Of a stretch of DNA of 64,000 nt, positions 20,791 to 30,993 are shown in pieces. This DNA comes from Portunus trituberculatus. Taxonomy: Eukaryota; Arthropoda; Malacostraca; Decapoda; Portunidae. The notes beneath the pieces are model-generated. The model did no database searches and was not told where the DNA came from. It was given only the letters and a program-made list of their open reading frames with translations. The stretch is taken from assembly GCF_017591435.1 (NCBI RefSeq), contig NC_059256.1:718783-782782 (forward strand). Direction: 5' to 3'. The position numbers and the translations under genes are program-made. Numbering within the stretch: position 1 is the first letter of the stretch; the number at the start of each line of letters is the position of its first letter.

Positions 20791-21220
20791 AAAAAAAAAA
20801 ACTTAATCTCTGTCAAATAGATCCCAAGAGAAAGTTATGCTGTAACATCTATATAAGAATATCTTTATTGCATTAACTTTGAAGAGCTGTGACACAAAAG
20901 AAAGGAAATTTATTCCTAATCCAGTGAAAGTTGGTTTACAGTAGACAATGGTGAAGCTTATTATCGACACAAGATAAGAGTACATCCAGAAAAGATAGAG
21001 TACCATTATTCTTTATTTCACAAGTAAATTCTATATTCGGGTGCCTAGAATTAATGCAATCCAAAAACAAAGGAATTTGCGTGGAGTCTCTGAAAAGCAC
21101 AAAGCAATCATCAGCATATCTACACAAGTAAACAGGTTCAAATGAGGAGGGACAATCCCCTAACCAATTAGTTTTATTTAAACAAAAAAATATTCGCTAA
21201 TGTAGGACTCAAACAAGAAC
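20791..21220 (-). pseudogene. Duplicated Penelope RT fragment (thumb and YADD region)
   Basis: Minus-strand copy of 23177-23606. It includes CRYADDCFVLFRD and the downstream SFLDVLLS block, then the thumb segment PTFTGLGINFLSFV in a shifted frame. It ends abruptly at 21220 at the tandem duplication junction, so it cannot be expressed as a full RT. Confidence 0.75.
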
Positions 21221-22072
21221 GTTCACCATAGTCCTTAGTAAGACAAATGGTGCAACAACTGTGTTCCAAATTCAATACGAATGAACATCTAAAAGAACTA
21301 GGTTATTCATAATGAATAACCTAGTTCTTTTAGATGTTCATTCGTATTGAATTCAATACGAATGAACATCTAAAAAGAACTAGGTTATTCATCATGAATA
21401 ACCTAGTTCTTTTAGATGTTCATTCGTATTGAATTTGGAACACAGTTGTTGCACCATTTGTCTTACTAAGGACTATGGTGAACGTTCAAAAAAGATTATA
21501 ACGTTTTCACAGCAACACTGTTACACAGGATGCCGGTATTTGTTATTGTGACGTGCATATCGTAAGCGTGGAATGTTTGTTTTTCTTTTAATCAATTTCT
21601 TTTAACATTTGATTACACTGGATTTCCGTTAAAGCATATTATATGCCTCTTACTTATGTATATGGAGTCTTCCTAATTTGCCAGTTCATGTAGACTTGGC
21701 AGATCTGGAAGGCCTGCTATTCCCTAAGGAGTCCAGCCAGAAAGCCAAGTTTAGATTTGGAGGACTATAGGCCCTCCTTCACTTTCCTCCTCCCTTGAGT
21801 CCCTTCCCTTCACGGTGGGGGTTCACAGCCCCTACTCAACCACAAACCCAGCTGCGGAAGTGACCAATGAATGTGTTCTGCAGCCTATTTAGAGAAATTA
21901 TTACCCTAAACTTTTTTAATATATATTATAAGATAAAATATTTCTGACTCCATTCACGCGGCAACACTCACTACTGACAAGGGCACGTGTCACGGTGGTA
22001 GGTACCCATCCACACACACACACAGTGCGAATTTAAGGATGGAAATTGAAAATGGGCATAAGGAAGGATTGT

Positions 22073-22076
<4 letters not shown>

Positions 22077-22113
<37 letters not shown>
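22077..22113. repeat. (GA)n microsatellite, copy 2
   Basis: Counterpart of 19671-19737, shorter by about 30 bp. Confidence 0.9.
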
Positions 22114-22116
<3 letters not shown>

Positions 22117-22283
22117 CTGAGGAAGGAAGGAGAGAGCGATACACGAGATGTGGGTCAGGTCACACACTTGGCCATTCATATTCTGGATGAAACGTGGCAG
22201 CATTGGAAGGCCTGCTATTCCCTCAGGTAACCCGCCAGAAAGCCTCGTTTAGATTTGAAGACTCTAGCACCAGCCTGGAGCTG

Positions 22284-22285
<2 letters not shown>

Positions 22286-22334
<49 letters not shown>

Positions 22335-22345
22335 GTTATTTATTA

Positions 22346-22422
<77 letters not shown>
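22286..22422. repeat. (CT)n followed by (ATT)n, copy 2
   Basis: Counterpart of 19911-20042, with a longer CT tract. Confidence 0.9.
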
Positions 22423-22428
<6 letters not shown>

Positions 22429-22810
22429 ATCATAATTATTATCAGCGTGCGCATGCGCAAACAGACACACACACACACACACATGCAGTGAAGTGCAGAG
22501 TGAGGCGAGGTCTCTCTCGGATGGGAAAACAACACGCGTGACGGAGGGAGGTGAGGGTTCAAGGTCAAGCCGTCAGCCACAGCTGTCTGCAATTAAACGT
22601 TTGTTTCTAGTTGACTTCTTTTCTTGAAGTATCTGATTTTAATGTCCATCAAATTTATGCCTGTAAGGACGTAACTATTTCTGAAAAAAAAATTGAGAGC
22701 TATATGACCCACGACTCCTCTTGACGCCTGCCAGTTACTGAGTCTGAGTGGGAGAGAGACACACCAAAGGTAAAAATTTATCGAGAAAAATATTCTTATT
22801 TTATTTATTT

Positions 22811-22842
<32 letters not shown>

Positions 22843-23186
22843 TTTTTTTTTTTTTTTGCGTAGACACAAGCATTAAATGATACATAATTTTTTAGGGCGT
22901 GAGTCATGCTATGATGCAACCGCACAAGACATTTAAAAATGGCATCCTGATGAGAAGGGTATTTAATTATCTGAAAATAAACTACACCATCTGGTAATTT
23001 AGGATCTGAAAAGTTCGGAGAGACAGTAATCCCAAAATAAATCTTGTATCCCTCCAATTGAACTGCCGCCCTTTTTTTTTTTTTTTTTTTTTTGGGAGGG
23101 CGGAGGAAGAGGTGAAATTCGTTTAAGTCGGACATTCCCGTTTGTTGGACCAGCCTTTTCCTTTTAGTCCGACTTGAAAAAAAAAC

Positions 23187-25250
23187 TTAATCTCTGTCAA
23201 ATAGATCCCAAGAGAAAGTTATGCTGTAACATCTATATAAGAATATCTTTATTGCATTAACTTTGAAGAGCTGTGACACAAAAGAAAGGAAATTTATTCC
23301 TAATCCAGTGAAAGTTGGTTTACAGTAGACAATGGTGAAGCTTATTATCGACACAAGATAAGAGTACATCCAGAAAAGATAGAGTACCATTATTCTTTAT
23401 TTCACAAGTAAATTCTATATTCGGGTGCCTAGAATTAATGCAATCCAAAAACAAAGGAATTTGCGTGGAGTCTCTGAAAAGCACAAAGCAATCATCAGCA
23501 TATCTACACAAGTAAACAGGTTCAAATGAGGAGGGACAATCCCCTAACCAATTAGTTTTATTTAAACACAAAAAAATATTCGCTAATGTAGGACTCAAAC
23601 AAGAACCCATGGCTACTGCATCAGTCTGAATATACAACTTCTTATTGAACAAAAAAGGCGATCGAGTCTTTCTCAGCAAGAGATGAATGAAATATTGTTG
23701 AAGTGTTTTCGAAAAGTTGCCAAAGGTCATGTTGTCCTTAAACAAGTCATCACAAAACAAACGTATATCCTTTTTTCAAGAGAGATATTAGTGAACAGTG
23801 ATTTTATACCGAAACTGATAATGACCATGTTGCCAACATCTAAATTACGTATTTCATTAATGAACTGATATAGATTTTTAAGAGTAAAGTAAGAGGTTCA
23901 AGGATGAGAACTAGATACTTAGCAAAGTTGTAATTAAACGTGTCAATAGTGCTGAGAATAGATTCGAGGGTTTATGTGTTATCGGAAGACCATACAAGAT
24001 ACCTGGGAACGAACCACTAGTGAAAATGAAATTATATGTATCTTTAGAAGTCACATTAAGTTTAAAGAGCCGTCTGAGAAGTCTGACTAGTTAATCTCTG
24101 ATTTAGTAATATACTCAAGGCATTGGACTTGATACGTTTAAACTTAGAGGAATCACTAAGAATTGCTTCTTAGAGATATAATCAACTTTATCCATTATTA
24201 CCGTGCCTCGTCCCTTCTCAGGTTTAGTAATAACAACAGATGAATCAGATTTATTAAATGAAATGAGAAAGTTGTACAAAACATTGGGTAATTTGAAAAA
24301 GAACGTTGGGCTAACGGTAACTCACGAAAGCTAGAATGGACCAACTTTGAAACCTGCTCGACTATATTTTCCCACAGAGAGGGCATAAGATAAATTCTTG
24401 AAACTGTTATTTCTTCAAACGAATAAAAATGGTTAACAAAATCCACATTAATTTAGGAAGGCCAAATGAAAGTCCAAGGGACAAAACTTCAAGTTCAGAG
24501 CCAATCAGCACTCTGCTAGAAAGATTAATGATAACTTTATCCTTGGCAACAGAATGATTAACAGGAAAGCCTAGATTATCAAGGTTTTTGTAGTGTATAG
24601 TCCCAGTGGTATTCAATTTTCTGTCATTATATACCTACTTTGAGACGAGCAAACAAGCAACTGAAGTCGAGAAAAGAAAGGTTATCTTTAAGTTTGTTAT
24701 ATGCAATTTCAAAGCCAGACAATTGCCGTTTGAGGAAGGTATTCTTGTTGCTGATTTAAGTAATTTGAAGTGGAAAGACAAACAGGTTTTTATTTCTAAT
24801 TTGCACATTATGTAGCTTATAATTAAGAAAATTAGGAATTACGGTGAACAATTTACACTTAGTTAACAAGCTGATATCTAATTTGGTTTTGTTAAGTCTG
24901 AAGTATAACCTGTCAACTTTTCTATAAAAAACGAATAGGTACATTGGGATTATACCTTTCACAACAACACTCGTATGAAAACAACCTCTAGGAAACCTTA
25001 ACCTCAATAAAAAAGAAAAACATATGAGCTCACTATAAGCCACTGCATGGCAACTTGGTGAGTCCTTCAAAACCATAAGCACTAGTGTTCACTATTTCTT
25101 ATGGGAGGAGGTTGAAAAATCCTCCAAAGCGTGTAGGTGCTCCCTGCTGGGTCAGGTAGATGTAGATGTTGATAGTTGGAATTAAAGATACGAAACAACA
25201 GGGATACCAGCGGACACCTTCACATTTCTCTTGCTCTTTTATACACGTTT
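23187..25250 (-). pseudogene. Penelope-like element: N-terminal region and reverse transcriptase
   Basis: On the minus strand, in order: an N-terminal segment ending NKNLFVFPLQIT (about 24760-24900), the VIINLSSRVLIGSELEVLSL block typical of Penelope ORFs (about 24480-24540), then RT. Motif A reads SFGIKSLFTN at about 23790-23819, where the family has an Asp in place of Gly, so a catalytic residue is lost. The motif B region reads QTDAVAMGSCLSPTLANIFL and motif C reads CRYADDCF (23491-23502). The SFLDVLLS block and a frameshifted thumb follow. The 5' end at about 25100-25250 has no clear promoter. Multiple breaks; inactive. Confidence 0.8.
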
Positions 25251-25434
25251 CGTCTTCAGGATCTGCAAAAATATTGAAGAACTAAAACACAAATAACAGT
25301 AAGTCTTACACAGACATTATAAAAAGTTAAAAGGATAAAAAAAAAAAAAAGAAATTCTAGAAGAGAAATACCAATAATGCACAGGTGATGAAAAATGCAG
25401 ATTACAATAACACAAGAAAAAAAAAAAAATAAAT

Positions 25435-25448
<14 letters not shown>

Positions 25449-25507
<59 letters not shown>
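25449..25507. repeat. (AT)n microsatellite with A-rich lead
   Basis: A-rich stretch from 25420 then about 58 bp of AT. Confidence 0.95.
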
Positions 25508-25508
<1 letters not shown>

Positions 25509-26130
25509 TGTTGACCCTTGCTAACTCGGACTAATAGGAGGAAATGTTGGTCAGAGAGACGAGACGGACAGGTCAACTTGGACTTTGTAAGAGCGGTGCA
25601 GGATTTATTTTAGGACTATCTCTCCAAAACCTTCAGTCTCTAAATTACCAGATGGTGTAATTCATTTTTTTATAATTAAAAATACCCTTCCCATCAGGAT
25701 GCCATTTTTAAATGTCTTGTGTGGTTGCATCATAGCATGACTCACGCCCTAAAAAGGATGTATCACTTAATGCTTGTGTCTACGCAAAAAAAAATTACAT
25801 GAATATTTTTCTCTTGATAACTTTCAACCTTTGGTGTCTCTCTCCCACTCAGTGACTCAGTAAGTGGCCAGGCGTCAAGAGGGGTCATGCGTCATTTTCC
25901 TTTACTTTTTAAGAAATAACTCCTTACAGGAATAAATTGGCAAGAATCAGAATCAGAAATTTCATACAGAGACGACAACACAAAATAAATGTATAATTGC
26001 CAGACAGCTGTGGCTGACAGCTTGACCTTGAACCCTCGCCTCCCCTCCGGCACACGTGTTATCTCCCCCTCCGTGACCTTCACCCTTGCCTCATCCCACG
26101 CCTCGCTGCCACCTTGATCATCCTCTCTCT
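25507..26130 (-). repeat. Inverted copy of the 2.8-kb repeat's end
   Basis: Reverse complement of about 20140-20790 (and 22525-23177): the same blocks around AAATTACCAGATGGTGTA, CATCAGGATGCCATTTTTAAA and GCATGACTCACGCCCTAAAA occur in opposite order and strand, with moderate divergence. Its outer end (CTAACTCGGACTAATAGG) matches the GTCCGACT end of the other copies. The two copies thus flank the Penelope RT portion as a long inverted repeat. Confidence 0.75.
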
Positions 26131-26282
26131 TTATCATAAGACTTCTATGATCTCTTCGAACAGTTTTTTTTCTTTCTCACTACCTTCATCATCACAACTA
26201 TACATCACATAAATCTCATAATAACAATATTACAAAATATAATTTTGAGGCAAAGGTATAAAGCTGAACAAGACAGTAATAA
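26131..26282. other. Unassigned spacer
   Basis: Short AT-rich spacer between the inverted repeat and the truncated 5' LTR. No gene seen. Confidence 0.4.
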
Positions 26283-26698
26283 TGCTTTCTGGAAGTCAGT
26301 CGAAGTCAAGGCCTCAACCAGTGAACACAACGCCTCTTGGACTACCATGGGATCCACCTCACCCAGCGCTTCACCACTGCGACACCTCATAAGTATCACT
26401 TCCCCTCGTCCCGTTTTTTTCCACATTGCCTCCATATAGGATTAGTATTATTGTTAGGTATTAAGTTTGGTTCTTTATTGTTGTATTTATTTATGTGTTA
26501 TGTATATGTGTAAGTCAGTTTCATGTGTTTCATGTTATATCTATATGTGTATGTCAGTTTCATTATTGGGTTATTAAATAGCTTTTAAGTGCCCCTTTGC
26601 ATTTCCTCACCAGTTGAACCTGTGTGTTTTTTTTTTTATTGTTATTGTTCACCGGCTCCCCGATGCCAATCTTACCCGTTTAACCGGTGAACGTAACA
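26283..26698 (+). repeat. Truncated 5' LTR
   Basis: Matches 32926-33339 of the 3' LTR, with roughly 15-20 differences over 415 bp by eye (about 4-5 percent). The 5' end with TG is missing. It ends GTGAACGTAACA. Confidence 0.85.
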
Positions 26699-26701
26699 AT
26701 T

Positions 26702-26717
26702 GGCGACCGTGACAGGA
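26702..26717 (+). promoter_or_regulatory. Primer-binding site
   Basis: TGGCGACCGTGACAGG begins 3 bp after the LTR. The TGG start and position fit a tRNA 3'-end primer site, perhaps an arginine tRNA; the tRNA identity is inference. Confidence 0.65.
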
Positions 26718-27341
26718 CCATTATAACCCTTGTTCAGTGTTCCATTTTTCCAGTGACTTTTTTCTGTGATTACATTATTTTTCTTGTGTTTCTGTGGTGT
26801 TGTGACTTTGATGTGTTTTTTCTGTGACTTAATCTGCGTGTGGTTTAAATTTACTTTTGTGCGATCAAGTGGCTCCCTTTGGCTTAAAAGTGCTTCGTGA
26901 CTTTCATTGGTATCGCATAGCAATGGTAGAGCAGAAAACCAGGTAGAAAGGCGTGTTCACCGATAGCACTTATCTCTATCCAAGTGTTGGGATCATCATA
27001 TGTTCATGCGAATCCTCAATCCCCTCACTTAGCGGATAATTTTTCTCGCTAGTTAGAATTGGCCTTTTTTAACTAGTCCCTCAGACTAATCCGCCTCCTT
27101 ATCAATAACAAGTCTCAGTACAATTCGCTCCTCACTCTCAAGTCTCGTAACTAGAGTAATCCGGATCCTTTTTAATGCCGTAATTCTCTAGTTTACCCCT
27201 CATTAGTGATTGTACTCATAAGTGTTTACTTAAGTATAATCTAGGTAATTTCCAAGGTTGCCTTTATTATCACTCTGCCAAGTTCCTCACTTAAGTAATT
27301 CACTTATCATTTTGTTGTTGTTTGTTTAACATCTATTTAAT

Positions 27342-28690
27342 ATGGCTTCCGCTCAGTTTAACGTTGAAGATTTTTGTGCTGACCCTTCTCTGGAACAACT
27401 TAAAGGTGCTAATATAAAAAGGACCAGTGGAAAGCCATCGCTAAACATTTTGATGTTCCCATCACGTCTCAGATGACTAAAGAGGTCATTAAGAATGTAG
27501 TTGTTGAACATCTAGTGCAAGAAGGTCAGTTGCTAGGAAATGCCATAGAAGAGTTAACTCCCATGTCAGCAGCCTATGAAGACTATAATACACAGTCCCC
27601 AGGAAGAACAGGATAAGAGTAGGATAAGTCAGTGGGAAATTGAGAAGCTTAGACTAGAATACCGGATGCATGAAAAACAAATGCAACTACAGGCAGGAAA
27701 AGAAGCGAAAGAAATGCAACTACAGGCAAAAAAAGAAGCGAAAGAGATGCAACTACAGGCAGAAAGAGAAGATAAAGAGAGAATTTCAGTTACAACTTAA
27801 AAGGCAGGAGAAAGAGTTAGAAATTCAGGAGTTAACCCTACGAAATGACGCTAAGTTTAGAGGGAAGAAATAGATATAAAGAAAAGTTAGCAAGCTTTAA
27901 TCCTGCTACAGCTGCTCCGCTAGTTCCCCCTTTTGATGAATCTGATGTTGACGGGTCATTTCGCGCTTTTGAGAGCATTGCTAATAGGAATAAATGGCCC
28001 AAGGATCAGTGGGTGTCTCTCCTTGTCCCCAAGCTAGTAGGAAAAGCTTACAGGGTATACAACGGCCTTAGTGATGAGGTAGAATATGAAGAGATCAAAG
28101 GTAACATTCTAGACGCTTACTCTATCACTTCTGACGGATACAGACAACAGTTCCGAAAGTATGTGAAACCAGACTCTCACACCTATGTTGAATTTGCTAG
28201 TGAGAAACTAAGACAATTTAAGAAATGGTTAGCCGCCCTTAACATTACCACCTTTTCGGAGTTGCTCAATCTAATGGTCCTGGAAGAATGGAAGAACAAG
28301 TTACCCTTTAATATTCTGAGGCATGTGGAAGAACGGGAGAGAGTGATCTTATGTCTGCCGCTAAAGTGGTTGATGCCTTTGTTTTGTTGATGGGATCCCT
28401 GGGTTGTAGAGGTCGTGGTTCACTATCTAATGTTAGGTCCTCCTTTGGGGAAGGTTTTGGGGGCGTGGGTGGTATGTCGACCGGATTCTCGCCAAATGCG
28501 TATAATTCCCACTGGTGTACACTCTGTAAGAAACCAGGTCACACGATCCAAAAATGTAGACACCTAAATTGCAAGGCCTCTCAACGTCTACCTTCTTTTG
28601 TGGCCGCTAAACCTAACACATTTGAGAACAAGAAACCAGTGGCCCTAGCTAACCCTGTCAACTCTCCTCTAGAACTTTATGACTCGTACA
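27342..28690 (+). CDS. Gag of the Gmr1-type element (frameshifted)
   Basis: Starts ATGGCTTCCGCTCAG with MASAQFNVEDFCADPSLEQL; the frame shifts in the A-run at about 27416. A coiled, Gln/Lys/Glu-rich stretch at 27660-27790 holds three tandem copies of a KEMQLQA-type repeat. The capsid-like core (27890-28340) has VPPFDESDVDGSF, WPKDQWVSLLVPKLVGKAY and a YRQQFRK block. A CCHC zinc knuckle CTLCKKPGHTIQKC lies at 28516-28557. Gag would form the particle and bind the RNA. At least three frameshifts. Confidence 0.75.
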
Positions 28691-28726
28691 CGTAAAGTGT
28701 CCCTGACTGATGAAACAAGGCAATAA

Positions 28727-28960
28727 ATGTCAAGGTTCTGCGTGATACAGGTGCTGCCCAATCCATCTTAAGGGAAGATGTCATCCCTAATATCAAACAG
28801 GCTTTCACTGGGGAGAAGGTGATCCTTACCGGTCTCGAATCACAGCTCTCCTATCCCTTGGCTAAAATTAGCTTACATGCCCTTTCATTTCAGGAGAGGT
28901 TGTGGTAGCCATTAAACCTGGTGAACTGCCAGTACCGGGGGTACATCTTGTACTGGGTAA
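28727..28960 (+). CDS. Aspartic protease of the Gmr1-type element
   Basis: The frame reads VLRDTGAAQSILRE: DTGA is the catalytic motif of retropepsins. The body continues GLESQLSYPLAKISL, and then the frame shifts; LVLGNDLAGN in the next frame (about 28945-28975) is the C-terminal protease block. Protease would cut the polyprotein. Confidence 0.7.
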
Positions 28961-29519
28961 CGATCTTGCGGGTAACTTGGCTGTTCTAAACTTAATTGTT
29001 TTTGATTCCCCCTTAACAAAAAGTCCCACTAAGACCCTGGACGAAACATCCCCTCACTTCTTCCCAGTGTGTGCAGTCACCAGGTCTCAGTCCAATTCCC
29101 CTGCCCTTTCACCACCTCCTCCACCAATGACTGCCTCTACTGACAACTTATACAATAACCTCATTTGAAAGGAGAATTTGATTAATGCTCAGGAACAGGA
29201 TCTCACTTTGGCTAAGATCAGACATGTTGCCAGTGAGACAAAGGATATGTCTAAATTGCCTTGTTTTTATTATCAGGAAGGAGTCCTGATGCGTGCCTAC
29301 AGACCTCCTGAACTGAAACAACTAGATACCTGGTCAGAAACACATCAAGTTGTCATCCCTTGTCTGTAAGACCAGCCATTATAGAACTAGCTCATGATGG
29401 ATTGTCAGGTCATCTAGGCATCCAAAAACCTACAAGAAGGCTCTTCAACATTTTTTTTGGCCAGGAATGAAAAAAGATGTCACACTATGTAAAAACATGT
29501 CATATATGTCAAATTGTGG

Positions 29520-29524
29520 GTAAG
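29520..29524 (+). repeat. Target-site duplication, left copy (GTAAG)
   Basis: GTAAG before the solo LTR, repeated at 30256-30260. Removing the insert and one copy restores the integrase frame. Confidence 0.85.
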
Positions 29525-30255
29525 TGTAAGGGGTTTGCCCAGTAAAGGTTGAATTAGGACAATACTCTGTAGCTAGACGGCCACGACCCCTTTAGATTCT
29601 TTTATATAGACCCGGGTAATAATCTCACCACGGAAAATAACAATATATTTCACAAACAACACCTAAGCAAAACACTCACACCCCAACTTTCACACAACCC
29701 TCATTCACACAAGTCATTCACACATTAACAATGGATGAGATGAAGTGCGGGAGTAAGCCTCGACAAGCGACACTCCTGTGAGCAGGTGGTGGCAAAGACA
29801 GATATCCTTATAGCTTTCCCGACAGGTAGCTGGCGTTCACACAGGACAGGCCACACGTCCATCGACGACTCAGCTCCATGGGGCGTAGATAAGTTGACCA
29901 CTAGCGGCAGCAGGCAGAAACCACGGTACCAGAAAGAGGAATCCATACGTGCAAGATTCTAGAGGTACCTTCTCACAGGTATCCGAACCAAGGCACGGCG
30001 TAGGCCAGGTACGCCAGACGCTGCAGGTCGAATATGCGCTGGTAAGAGCCGGCAGGCCCTCATGGAAGCTGTCAAAGGCACAGCCATCACTTCACGCCCA
30101 TGCACACAACATAACACACAACACATATTATACAACCATAACATCCCAAAAATGCTGTACAAAAATTAATAGTATAAACGTCTTACCAAGGGCAGGATGT
30201 GTGTGTCACACACATGTCAAAGCAAGTTAACATTGTCAAAACATGAACCCTGACA
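29525..30255. mobile_element. Solo LTR (731 bp) nested in the integrase
   Basis: Starts TGTAAGGGG and ends ACCCTGACA, giving TG...CA ends with 7 of the first 9 bases inverted-complementary. It is flanked by the 5-bp duplication GTAAG. No coding frame is supported. Size, ends and target duplication fit an LTR left after recombination between two LTRs. The parent family is unknown; orientation is undetermined. Confidence 0.85.
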
Positions 30256-30993
30256 GTAAGCCTAACGAAGGCCTTGTGCCAGCTCCTCTGACGCCTATTC
30301 CAGTTCAGACGGAGCCCTTCGAAAAGATCGTTCTGGACTGCGTAGGGCCCTTACCCAAAACCAAACGAGGGAATCAGTATTTGTTAACCCTCATGGATCC
30401 CACTACCAGGTACCCTGAAGCATTCCCTCTTATAAACATCACATCAAAGACCATTGTAAAACATCTAATACATTTTTCACCTCGGTAGGAATTCCAAAAC
30501 AAATTCAGTCTGACAAGGTAGCAATTTCACTAGCATTTTTTCCAACAGATAGTGAATGAGCTAAACATCGACCATGTAACCTCCTCGGCTTACCACCCCA
30601 ATCCCAAGGCTGTCTGGAGCGGTTTCACCAAACATTAAAATCCATGATGAAGAAGTATTGCTTGGAGCACCAAGGAGACTGGGATGAAAGTATCTCTTTC
30701 CTTCTTTTCGCTTTAAGAGAATCTCCTCAAGATTCTTTAGGTTACTCCCCTTTTGAATTACTCTATGGTAGACAGATCAGGGCGCCTTTCAAAATATTAA
30801 AAGATCAATGGTTTACTCAAAATACTCCTTCAAGCCCCAGTGTGTCTGACTACATCACTAACCTTAAGAATCAGTGAAGTCAGATCTTTTGCCAATCAAA
30901 CTTCCTCAAATCTCAAACTAATATGTAACAACAACCAGGAGACAAGGTTTTACTTTTCTCCCCACTCCAGGCAATGCTCTTCACAGTAAGTTC

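Larger units (their letters stand above)
18838..21220. repeat. 2.38-kb tandem duplication, copy 1
   Basis: Matches 21221-23606. It contains the palindrome centre and right arm, the microsatellite-rich body and about 420 bp of Penelope RT sequence. The junction at 21217-21220 is GAAC, which also precedes the start of copy 1 (18834-18837) and ends copy 2 (23603-23606): four bases of microhomology. Confidence 0.85.
21221..23606. repeat. 2.38-kb tandem duplication, copy 2
   Basis: Same content as copy 1, but the palindrome left arm is reduced to 58 bp. The two central small palindromes (21278-21434) are perfect or nearly so here (CTAGG paired with CCTAG), whereas copy 1 has mismatched CTGGG and CCTGG. 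It is followed by native Penelope sequence. Confidence 0.85.

Noticed and set aside
18412..23606. CRISPR-like or phage-like repeat structure
   Set aside because: The repeats are palindromes and a tandem duplication in eukaryotic transposon sequence, without regular spacers.
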